Positions 1 to 9,053 of a stretch of 64,000 bases of DNA are shown in pieces. The position numbers and the translations under genes are program-made. Below the pieces are notes generated by a model. The model did not search any database and was not told the origin of the DNA. It saw nothing but the letters and a program-made list of their open reading frames with translations. Positions within the stretch are counted from its first letter, which is position 1. Each line of letters begins with the position of its first letter. The DNA is from Spinacia oleracea (Eukaryota; Streptophyta; Magnoliopsida; Caryophyllales; Amaranthaceae), in assembly GCF_020520425.1 (NCBI RefSeq), contig NC_079492.1:138078361-138142360 (forward strand). Direction: 5' to 3'.

Positions 1-780
1 CAAGTTAACGAAAATGAAAGTGGAAGTAGGAAGCGACAATCCGATATAACAATGAGCTTCCATGAGATGATTGACGCGTGCAAGTTGTTCTTCTTGGCTG
101 GCCAAGAGACTACTTCTGTGGCGCTAACATGGGCAATGATTTTGTTGGCGAAGCACCAAGATTACCAAACACGAGCACGAGAAGAAGTACTTGCTACATT
201 TGGAACGAAAACTCCTGACTTTGATGGTGTACATAATCGCCTTAAGATTGTAAGTTCATTCAATAATTTATTATTTATTATTTTAGTTTTGATACTTACT
301 ACTTAGCATGTTCCTCACAATAATAATATGTTATGTGATTGTTGTTATTAGGTGACAACTATAGTCCACGAGGTGCTAAGATTGTATCCGCCAATCCCTG
401 CAACATCACGAAGGGCACATGAACGCGAAACAAAACTAGGAGATTTGGTAATACCACAAGGGGTAGGAGTTTCATTTTCCATACTACATGCTCACTTGAA
501 CCCTGAAATTTGGGGTGATGATGCCAAAGAATTCAAGCCTGAAAGATTTTCAGAAGGGATTGCAAAGGCAACCAAAGGAAATAACTCTTACTTCCCCTTT
601 GGTTGGGGACCTAGGATTTGCATTGGTCAAGCCTTCGCACTAATCCAGGTTAAAATGGCATTGTCTATGATTTTACAACGTTTCTCTTTCGAGCTTTCAC
701 CGTCCTACATCCATGCTCCAACTAGTCTATTAGCCCTTCAACCCCAGCATGGTGCTCATGTTATCTTACATCGACTTTAA
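1..780 (+). CDS. Cytochrome P450, CYP72A-type, C-terminal half (5' part outside window)
   Basis: Two exons are visible, 1..249 (open at the left edge) and 352..780; the 102-bp intron starts GTAAGT and ends TTATTAG. The product is the haem-binding half of a microsomal P450 monooxygenase. Visible motifs are the I-helix oxygen-binding segment AGQETT, the K-helix ExxR (EVLR, followed by LYPP), the PERF-type FKPERF and the haem loop [10 protein letters not shown] with the cysteine ligand. The HNRLKI/V exon junction, EVLRLYPP and the short HVILHRL ending match the CYP72A family, whose members oxidise triterpenoids, monoterpenoids, gibberellins and other substrates; the substrate cannot be read from sequence. 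No stop or frameshift is seen in this part, so it may be functional. A damaged tandem copy lies at 4319-8673, and the two also share their 3' flanks. Confidence 0.9.
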
Positions 781-989
781 GCTTAATTTGTATGCAAATA
801 TTTATCTTATTAACACAACAAGCTGTATGTTTTAGAGGATGAAATAAGGTCGCTTGAAAGCATTTTGTTGTCTTTAAATTTCGGTATGCCAAGGACGTTT
901 TGTAGCGGTGGAAGATGTTGGAGAATTGACCATTTGACCATTATAGAAATACAAATTTATTGTGTACTACAAAATTAGAATAAGAAAAA

Positions 990-1045
990 CTAGTATGTGC
1001 CCGTGCCAATGCACGTTATACCTATAAAAGTTTAATAGTTATGTT
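990..1045 (-). mobile_element. Possible 3' end of a Helitron, read on the minus strand
   Basis: Read on the minus strand, an imperfect GTGC...GCAC hairpin is followed by a few bases and then CTAG and T, the 3' end pattern of plant Helitrons. The same pattern is clear in the element at 10137-10627. I could not find a matching 5' TC end downstream, so the extent is unknown; the AT-rich stretch to about 2040 may be its body. Confidence 0.35.
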
Positions 1046-2045
1046 AAGTTATTAAGATAATTACAATACGCACAACTTGAAATGTCGTTTTCCTATCAAT
1101 TTTACACAAAGTTAAAATACCATCAAACGAAAAATGCACAAGGGCGCAATAATCCACCACAAAATGTTTTTTTTATACTTCATGTGCAATATAAATGCAA
1201 GTTCCACTTCTCCCCTGCTATACTTTAGTCTTTCTTTTAAATACAATTATAAACATATGATTACTCCTAGTATTAGATAACATGTAACCTAATTCTTTAG
1301 TCAAAATATGATTTCCAAATCATACATAATACATTTAGTATATTTAGTTTGTCCTCCTATTAAAGATAAAACTCAAAAACCACCATTATTGATAAAAATA
1401 ATGTCACAAAATTGATTTTCTTACGATAGCCATCATTTCATTTTGGTTTAAACGATTCTTTTAGATTATATTAACATGTCCATTTAAAATATTCCATTAG
1501 GTATTCACTAATTTCAGTTGATATATTTCTGGACATAACCATCATTTGTGTAACAGGATAATTTTTTGAGAAATAAAAGATCTAATACTAAATTTTTAAG
1601 TACGTATATTACCAACCATTAAACTCACCAACCCTTATTATATTTGGACCAATAAACAAACCGGTGCATCTGATTATGAAGAGATGTTGCCTATAAATGA
1701 AGAATGGTTATGTAGGTGTATAACTTTATTAAAATGACTTGATTTATACTTTAAGAGAATTCTATTCTATTAACTCTTCCTATTATAGTCTCCAACTACT
1801 AACATAGATACAACCAAAATGTATCATGTTTTATCGAATAATAAAACGTTCTTGATCAGTAACAACTTATCACTTAAAGTTAATCTTATTGTTATTATCC
1901 CGTAACAACTTAAAGTGCAATCAGTAAATTTGCAAATTACTCCGTATTTGATAAGAATGAGTAATTGCAAATGAAAAAGTACTTAGAACACCTCTATGTA
2001 TGTACTTCATTTGGTAGTGATTTATTTTACTTTATTTCCTAGAAA
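1046..2045. other. AT-rich intergenic stretch, nothing recognised
   Basis: About 1 kb of AT-rich sequence lies between the first P450 copy and the repeat at 2050. I see no open frame with family features, no terminal repeats and no RNA gene. It may be the interior of the Helitron whose end is at 990. Confidence 0.5.
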
Positions 2046-2054
2046 ATAATAAAA

Positions 2055-2494
2055 TAATGCTTGAAATTCACAAAAAATGGAACCCATGCAAATTCCGTGC
2101 ACGAATGACATGGAACTGGCGCACGGAATTTGCGCCGTGGACATGGAACCCATGCAAATTCCGTGTGCCACTTCCATGTCGTCCATGCAAAGTCTGTGCG
2201 CCACTCCCATGTCATTCATGCAAAGTCCGTGCGCGGGTAGTAAATCTAAAATTCAATTTTATTTAATTGTTTTTTTAATTTTTAACGTGAAGCTTATTCG
2301 AATTAATATTATAATTTATTAATTTAATTTTTATTTATTTAAGAAAATTATGTTTGTGATTTTAGAAATTATGTTAGGGAAGAGATGGGTGGTGAAAAAG
2401 GGGATGGGGTGAAATGAATTTAAAGGGCAAAAATGTAATTTCACACAAATAATTGGGCGATTTTAATGGAATAGGGCGACGAATAAAAATCCCC
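2055..2494 (+). mobile_element. Remnant of a TIR element with an internal palindromic minisatellite
   Basis: Positions 2070-2240 hold a degenerate array in which CATGCAAATTCCGTGC alternates in both orientations with ACATGGAA/TTCCATGT. The stretch ends near 2450-2494 with GGGCGATTTT, a short spacer and GGGCGAC. The same terminal pattern closes the larger element at 31965-41612, which also carries an internal CCATGG-containing palindromic array, so the two look like one family. The left terminal repeat was not found here. Short open frames across the array are by-products of the repeat. Confidence 0.45.
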
Positions 2495-2538
2495 AAAAGT
2501 AAAAATTACATAGTGCTAGGCTGCTAGCTATATGTATA

Positions 2539-2818
2539 CTCCCTCTGTCCCTTAATACTCGCACCGTTTTGACTTTTAGCACTATTCATATAATTCACTT
2601 TGACCCTATTTTATTTCTAGTATATGAAAACAAATGATAGTATATAATATATTGTTGGCTTCATCTTGATATATATTTTCAAAATATTAATTTTTTTATA
2701 AGTTTCTATAATATGTAGTTAAAGATATTGGTGGTCAAAGTTGTGCATTGGCGGTCAAAGTTGTACATTGGCAAGCGTGTCCAGTCAAAACGGTGCGAGT
2801 ATTAAGGGACAGAGGGAG
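2539..2818. mobile_element. Stowaway-like MITE (Tc1/mariner type)
   Basis: A 280-bp element has long terminal inverted repeats beginning CTCCCTCTGTCCCTTAATAC and is flanked on both sides by the dinucleotide TA (2537-2538 and 2819-2820), the expected Stowaway target duplication. The interior is AT-rich and non-coding. The copy at 22732-23037 has nearly the same ends. Confidence 0.9.
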
Positions 2819-2900
2819 TAGTTGACTAGTTGTATACTCCGTAGTCCGTAATTCCGTATACAATAGTGATTAGGTTGATTAGTCGTCGACTCGTCGCACT

Positions 2901-3597
2901 TAGGGGTGTAAATGAGCCGAGCCGGTCAATAAACTACTCGGGCTCGGGCTCGTTTAAAACTCGTTCATGTTCGTTCATTTACTAAACGAGCCGAGCTTGA
3001 ACAACTTTTGAAGCTCGCTTAATAAACGAGTTTGAACATGAACATATGTATGCTCGTTCATTTAAGTTCATGAACAACTTGTTCATTTATGTTCATGAAC
3101 AACTCGTTCATTTATGTTCGTGAACAAGTTCGTCTAGTTATGTTATGTATCATATTTTACCATATATACGTTTTTCAAATATAAATAAAAATCATGTTTT
3201 TGACTTTTGGAATCTATAATAGAATAAAAATATTTTGAAATAAAATTTTAATTGCTAAATTATTGCTCTTTGACTCTTTCTAAATTATTAGTTTGTTTAT
3301 CAAATAAAGTAATGTATACTTTAATATTTATTATTAGATATAATTATAATTTGTTAGATTTTCAAGTGGTTATACTCTAAAGCTCGTTTAAGAAAGCTCG
3401 TTTATAAACTCGGCTCGATTAATAAATGAGCCGTTCACGAACAGTTCGCGAACACAAAATATTTTAAACGAACCGAGCTTGAACAAATTTTTAAACTCGG
3501 TTAAAAGCTCGGGCTCGGGCTCGAGCTCGCATAAGTTAAATGAACATAAACATGAACAGGGTAAAACTCGGCTCGGCTCGGCTCATTTACACCCCTA
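2901..3597. mobile_element. hAT-type non-autonomous element with GAGCCGAGC ends
   Basis: A 697-bp element starts TAGGGGTGTAAATGAGCCGA and ends with the inverse. It is flanked by GTCGCACT (2893-2900) and GTCGCACC (3598-3605), an 8-bp target duplication with one mismatch, as expected for hAT. Subterminal regions are full of short GAGCCGAGC, GCTCGTT and GTTCATGAAC repeats in both orientations; the centre is AT-rich and non-coding. Confidence 0.85.
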
Positions 3598-3809
3598 GTC
3601 GCACCGCCTCAATCAACCGAGCAAGCTATATTTTCCTCCTTTTACAAACTCTACTCAATTTGTTTAGCCGATGTTCAAAAAAAGGAAGAAAAAAATTCCA
3701 AACTCTGTACTGAAAGGATACCTGAGATACTCAGTTACTCACCCTGGTTCATCTTCATCAGCTTCTATTTTCTAATTAATGTAATGTGGTGGGTGCATGA
3801 GCTGTAATA

Positions 3810-4139
3810 CTCCCTCCGTTCCGGAATACTTGACCCTATTTTCCTTATCGGGCCGTCCCTTAATACTTGACCTGTTTCTAAAAATGGAAATATTCGAACA
3901 ATATTATATTATTTCTCACTCCACCCCCCATTAACCCACCTACCCCCTACTCCATACAAAAAATAATTAAAAATTCAACTCCTACTCTCCCCCAACCCCA
4001 CCTCTTAACCCACCTCCCACTAACTACATTAAAATAATACCTCACTATTAGCTACTACCTATTAAATTAAATAAGTCAATTCAAATCTCTTAAACTCTGT
4101 GCCGGTCAAACCGGGTCGAGTATTCCGGGACGGAGGGAG
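3810..4139. mobile_element. Stowaway-like MITE just upstream of the P450 pseudogene
   Basis: A 330-bp element has terminal inverted repeats CTCCCTCCGTTCCGGAATAC / GTATTCCGGGACGGAGGGAG and TA on each side (3808-3809, 4140-4141). It ends 179 bp before the ATG of the damaged P450 copy, so it lies in that gene's promoter region. Confidence 0.9.
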
Positions 4140-4373
4140 TAAATTAATAACAAGAAATATGTCCGATCCCGTCGTCCGCCATTTCAGGTGATTCAACGTG
4201 ATAAAATGCTGTGCTCGAGGTACACGAGGACGTACTAAGATGCCAATTTCTTGATATAACGTACGTAACGTCCGATTCCGTTTGTCTGCATTAATTTTTG
4301 AATAACTCACCTGAAAAAATGAGTGTTTTATTTACATTTGTCGGTGCTCTGTTATGCATAGTGATACTGAAAT

Positions 4374-5039
4374 CAGTGGCGGAACTAGAAATTGAAGTTT
4401 GGGGGGCCAAAAGTTAACGTACGATCGAATATATTATCTTTGTCTAAAAAATAATACGAATGATAAATTTTATTGCACATAATATTTCAAAGGTTGAAGT
4501 AATATTCCTTCGATTTTCTTAAATTTTATTCAAAGCAGTAGAATATAAATTACGGATATGAATATTTTTACTGATAAGAGAATAGAGATAGAAATTAACA
4601 GATTTATAAAATATCATAGAGTTCTACAATATAGAGAAACATAAAAATTGTTCTAAATACTTTAAACATATTATACATTTAAGTATAACATATTTGTGAA
4701 TTTTAGATAAGAGGTATTGAGTTTATGAACTTTTACCCAATAAATTTAACCAAGATGTACGTATATTTTCCAAAAAAGCTGTAATACGGTTGTATAAGTA
4801 AGGTAATAGCACACTATTATATAACCCCTCAAATATTAAAAGTACAAGTGAAAAAGAATAAAAAAAAAAGAAAAGAAAAGGCCGCTAGCAAGCTTCGAAC
4901 CCAGGAGATTTGGAAAAGTCCCATCACATTCAAACCAGCTACGCTACTTATAACATGTAGCCTAGTACTGCAAATTTTTTATTTATCGAATCATAGGGGG
5001 GCCATGGCCCCCGCCAGCCCCCTCTTGGTTCCGCCCCTG
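4374..5039. mobile_element. hAT MITE inserted in exon 1 of the P450 copy
   Basis: A 666-bp element begins CAGTGGCGGAACTAG and ends GGTTCCGCCCCTG, with identical 8-bp flanks ACTGAAAT at 4366-4373 and 5040-5047. On its minus strand an internal segment (about 4883-4950) resembles a tRNA promoter: an A-box-like TAGCGTAGCTGG followed by a B-box-like GGGTTCGAAGC. It carries no transposase. The insertion splits codon 19 of the P450. Confidence 0.93.
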
Positions 5040-5422
5040 ACTGAAATGCTTATGGAAATTACTAAATGGGTTGTGGTTAAATCCCAAAAGGTTAGAGAAA
5101 TGTCTAAAACAACAAGGTCTTATTGGTAATTCCTACAAATTCTTGATTGGAGATATGAAACAAAGCTCTACATTGCGTAATCAAGCTTTACAAAAACCAA
5201 TTCCTTTCACTCATGATTACTACCATCGTATTCAACCTTTCACCCATCAGATTCTCAACAATTCTTGTAAGTTTTTTTTTTTTTTAATTCTTTCGTCTCT
5301 TAAAGATTAATTGTTGTTTTTGTCATTTTAATTAGTTTGTCGTCTCTTAAACATTGTTATTTTTGACAGTTTAATTAGTTTGCCATCTAGCTAAGATTGC
5401 TCCATGTTTCTAGTTTGCCAAT

Positions 5423-5874
5423 CAGGGTCAGAGCCAGGATTTTTTTTCGGCGTGTCTGCAGTGGCGTTCCCGGGATTTTTAGAGTGTTGTGTCTGGTGAT
5501 CTTCCGCAACACACAATATAATACTAAAAAAATGTATCGTCCTAAAATTAATAAATATTCATATAAAAATAGGACAAAATTATTACTATGATTCTCTACG
5601 GGTTTCATGCATGGTGAAATAAATTCAAAACTCTAATATACCAGTTGTTTCTAAAGACTGGTCTCTTAGGATTATCCATAGTTATTCATAACTCTAAGGG
5701 ATCAGTTGTTTCTGAAAGAGACCAGTTGTTTCTAAAGGATGGTCTCTTAGGATTATAACCTAAGAGATCGGTTCTATATAATAAAATGTCTTTTATCTCT
5801 CAGCTATTAAGTTTTTTTTACAATTTTTCGTTGGGGGCGGCGGACCCCCTTGCAACTACATGGCTCCGTCACTG
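5423..5874. mobile_element. hAT MITE in P450 intron 1
   Basis: A 452-bp element begins CAGGGTCAGAGCCAGGATTT and ends ATGGCTCCGTCACTG. Flanks TTGCCAAT (5415-5422) and TTGGCAAT (5875-5882) form an 8-bp duplication with one mismatch, suggesting an older insertion than its neighbours. Inside are short repeats of GACCAGTTGTTTCT / ATGGTCTCTTAGGATTAT. Non-coding. Confidence 0.88.
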
Positions 5875-6115
5875 TTGGCAATATCTCTTTAACATTTCAA
5901 CTTAATGTACTTTGAAAGTGTAAAAATTAAACTGGTTGGGTTGACCCATTTAAATATTTAGTTAAACGATTTGAAAATCTTGACCCAACCCTTTATTATT
6001 GGGTTGGTGGGTTGGGTCAGCTATATTTTCCTACCGCATGCAACAAAATATTTTCCCCTAGGTTTTAATGAAGTGAAAAAGTTGAGAAATAGTTGCAACC
6101 ATTTCGAGATAGAAG

Positions 6116-6573
6116 CAGGGGCGGAGCCAAGGGGGGGCTGGGGTGGGCCATGGCCCCCCCTATGGCTATGAATAATTACTAAATGTTGCAATTATAAACA
6201 GAAACAACAAGTAGCTGAGATGGTAAATATAAACTTATAGGACATTTTGATAGCCCATCATAGGTTCAAGCCCAAGTACATGCAAATTTTAGTTGCCTAC
6301 TATTTCTTTTTGTTTTTACTTTCATATTCTTCTTTCATTTATTGGTTGTTATGTTTTTTTTTTCCAAAAAAATTATTTCAATTCTTACTTTGACAACTTG
6401 ATTTTTATGGCAAACATTAACAAATTATTTAAAAGGTCAAAAGAGGATTAAAGAGTATACTTTGAGCACACGATATTTTTTTTTTATTCTCAAAGGGATA
6501 TGATTATATTCTGTATAATATACATCGTAGAAAATTTGGCCCCCCCAATTAAAAATTTCTGGCTCCACCGTTG
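6116..6573. mobile_element. hAT MITE in P450 intron 1, with tRNA-like segment
   Basis: A 458-bp element begins CAGGGGCGGAGCCAAGG and ends TTCTGGCTCCACCGTTG, with perfect 8-bp flanks GATAGAAG (6108-6115 and 6574-6581). On the plus strand, GTAGCTGAGATGGTAAA (about 6211-6227) and AGGTTCAAGCCC (about 6262-6273) resemble the A and B boxes of a tRNA or tRNA-derived SINE. Non-coding otherwise. Confidence 0.92.
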
Positions 6574-8673
6574 GATAGAAGGCATACGTAGTTGTGGGGT
6601 TGATGTAGTGTGGCCGGAGATGGATTAATGGACAAACAACCAAGAAGGCATAAGGAGAGGATGAAAGGTGGAATGAAATTAAAGTCACGTAGGCAGGCCA
6701 TCGGCAGTTACGAAATACTTCTTCCTCGCGTGATCAAGCAGGGTGCGTTGGTTTTCACGGCCAGATGTTGTTAGTTTCATCTCTTTATATTCTGATCAAG
6801 CGGTGTAAGTGGCTTGTTTAGAAGTTAGAACCCTTGAATGGTCATGTATACGTTTATGCTTGATTTACTTGCTTATTTGTTCAATATTGGTAATTGTTGT
6901 TTGACAAATTAGTTTGCAAATCTCTAATTCACAATATTGAACTAATCAACAAATAAACAATTTATAGGTGCCGGTAAAAACATCTACACATGGTTGGGAC
7001 CAGTGCCAACAATACTAATTACACAACCTGAGTTAATAAAGGATGCTTTCAATAGGATGAACAATTTTCAGAAACCGAGATTGAATCCATATACTCAAGT
7101 ACTTTCAACTGGACTTCCGAACTATGAGGGCCAGAAATGGGCTAAACACAGAAAGCTTCTCAACCCTGCTTTTCAACTTGACAAGCTCAAGGTATTTTAT
7201 TACTGAATCGCGGTACGTATCAGTTTAGTAGAAGTGACAATCAAGTCATTTAGATATGTTCTGGTTTGTCCGTTTACGTATACAGGTTAGTTTTGCCAAG
7301 TGTATTGACGATTGTATCATTCTTCGTGCAGCTTATGATCCCATCTTTTGAAAGTTGTGTTACTGAGACACTAAATAAGTGGGAGAAGCTAGTTTGTAAA
7401 ACAGGTTCTTCGGAGGTTGTGGCCATATTTCACAACTCTAACGGGAGATGGTATCGCTAAAGCTGCATTTGGAAGTAGCTTTGAGGATGGAAGAAAGATA
7501 TTCAACATTCTCACAGTTCAGAAGAATCTTGTTATTAGTCTTCTCAAGTATTCTTATATCCCAGGATATCAGTAAGTACAAAAAAGGTTTTAACCATCAA
7601 GAACAGTACGTACATAAAAATATAATGGAATCTGTCGAACATGCATACTAATTTCCGTGCGACAACTTCGAGTTACATTTTGGTTTGATGATAAATTTGT
7701 TCACATATGTGCATGTGTTAGATATATGCCAACAAAGGGAAACCGGAAGATGAAAGAAACGGACAACGAAATAAAACTCCTATTGACAAATTTGATTCGT
7801 CAAAGGAAAAAGGTAATGGAGGCAGGAGAAGCTCCGAAAGATGACTTGTTGGGGATGCTGCTTGAATCCAACGCAAACGAAGCTGCACAAGTTAATGAAA
7901 ATGGAAGTGGTAGTACCAAGCGACAACTGTTGTCACATCAAGTTTCCCTGAGATGATTGATGCATGCAAGTTGTTCTTCTTGGCTGGCCAAGAGACCACC
8001 TCAGTGGCGCTAACATGGACACTGGTTTTGTTAGCCAAGCACCAAGACTGGCAAACACAAGCACGAGAAGAAGTACTTGCTACGTTTGGAATGAAAACTC
8101 CAGACTTTGATGGCATACATAATCGCCTTAAGATTGTAAGTTCATTCATTAGTTTCCACTTCAATCAATTTGATTCATTATTTTGGTTTTGATACATAGT
8201 TATTTCCCCCACAAAGTAATTTGGTTTGTGATTATTGTTATTAGGTGACATCGATACTCTATGAGGTGCTAAGGTTGTACCCGCAAGTCCCTGCAACATC
8301 ACGGAGAGTTCATGATCGCGACACAAAACTAGGAGATTTGGTAATACCACAAGGGGTAGGAGTTTCATTCTCCATAATTCATGCTCACTTGAACCTTGAA
8401 ATATGGGGAGATAATGCCAAAGAATTCAAGCCTGAAAGGTTTGCAGAAGGGATTGCAAAGGCAACTAAAGGGAATAACTCATACTTCCCCTTTGGTTGGG
8501 GTCCTAGGATTTGCATTGGCCAAAACTTTGCACTAGTTGAGGCAAAAATGGCATTGTCTATGATTTTACAACGTTTCTCTTTCGAGCTTTCACCGTCCTA
8601 CATCCATGTTCCAACTAGTCTTTTAGCCCTTCAACCCCAGCATGGTGCTCATCTCATTTTACATCGACATTAA

Positions 8674-9053
8674 GCTTAATTTGTATGCAAGTATTTATCT
8701 TTATAGAGAATTCGGGTTGTATGCTTTAGAGGATGCAATAAGGTTGCTCGAAGACATTTATTTGGCCTCAAATTTCGGTATCCATCTCAATGACATTTTG
8801 CAGTGGTAGAGAATGTTGGAGAATTAACCCAATAAAAATATAAATGTATTGCGTATTAATTAAAGAATTAGAATAAGGATAATTTGTTCGAAATGACCTT
8901 TTATGAGGTCGACTTTGTGAAAAACGACTTTATATTAGTAAAGTGGTAAAATGGGACCTTAATTGAGTTTGTTGTTGACTAGGACCTTAAGTGGGAAAAT
9001 GACCATTGACCATCATTTTCCGGCTTGAAAAAGTACGTGTTGCATGCTTGTGT
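8674..9053. other. P450 3' flank, homologous to 781-985
   Basis: The first 200 bp align with the flank of the first P450 copy (shared AAGCTTAATTTGTATGCAA, TGTATGYTTTAGAGGATG, AAATTTCGGTATSC and GAATTAGAATAAG blocks), showing that the tandem duplication includes the 3' UTR. The rest, up to the UGT stop codon, shows nothing recognisable. Confidence 0.6.

Larger units (their letters stand above)
4319..8673 (+). pseudogene. CYP72A-type cytochrome P450, second tandem copy, disrupted
   Basis: Five exons can be traced: 4319..4373 plus 5048..5266 (exon 1, split by a hAT MITE), 6968..7191, 7332..7571, 7722..8135 and 8245..8673. If the MITE and one copy of its 8-bp duplication are left out, exon 1 reads from ATG through a membrane anchor (FVGALLCIVIL) to WLNPKRLEKCLKQQG, a typical CYP72 start. 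Exon 2 has GPVPTI and KHRKLLNPAF, exon 4 the AGQETT I-helix, and exon 5 EVLR, PERF and the [10 protein letters not shown] haem loop. Splice phases agree throughout. Besides the insertion, exon 3 shifts frame near 7419 (a short loss before the WPY motif), giving a stop soon after. Exon 4 lacks one base near 7930-7950 relative to the first copy, giving TGA before the I-helix. Intron 1 (1701 bp) holds two further hAT MITEs. A functional product is unlikely. Confidence 0.88.

Noticed and set aside
2022-2322. Several overlapping small open frames on both strands
   Set aside because: They are the palindromic minisatellite read in frame.
4848-5129. 93-codon plus-strand open frame
   Set aside because: It starts in the hAT MITE and crosses its right end into P450 exon 1 in the wrong frame.
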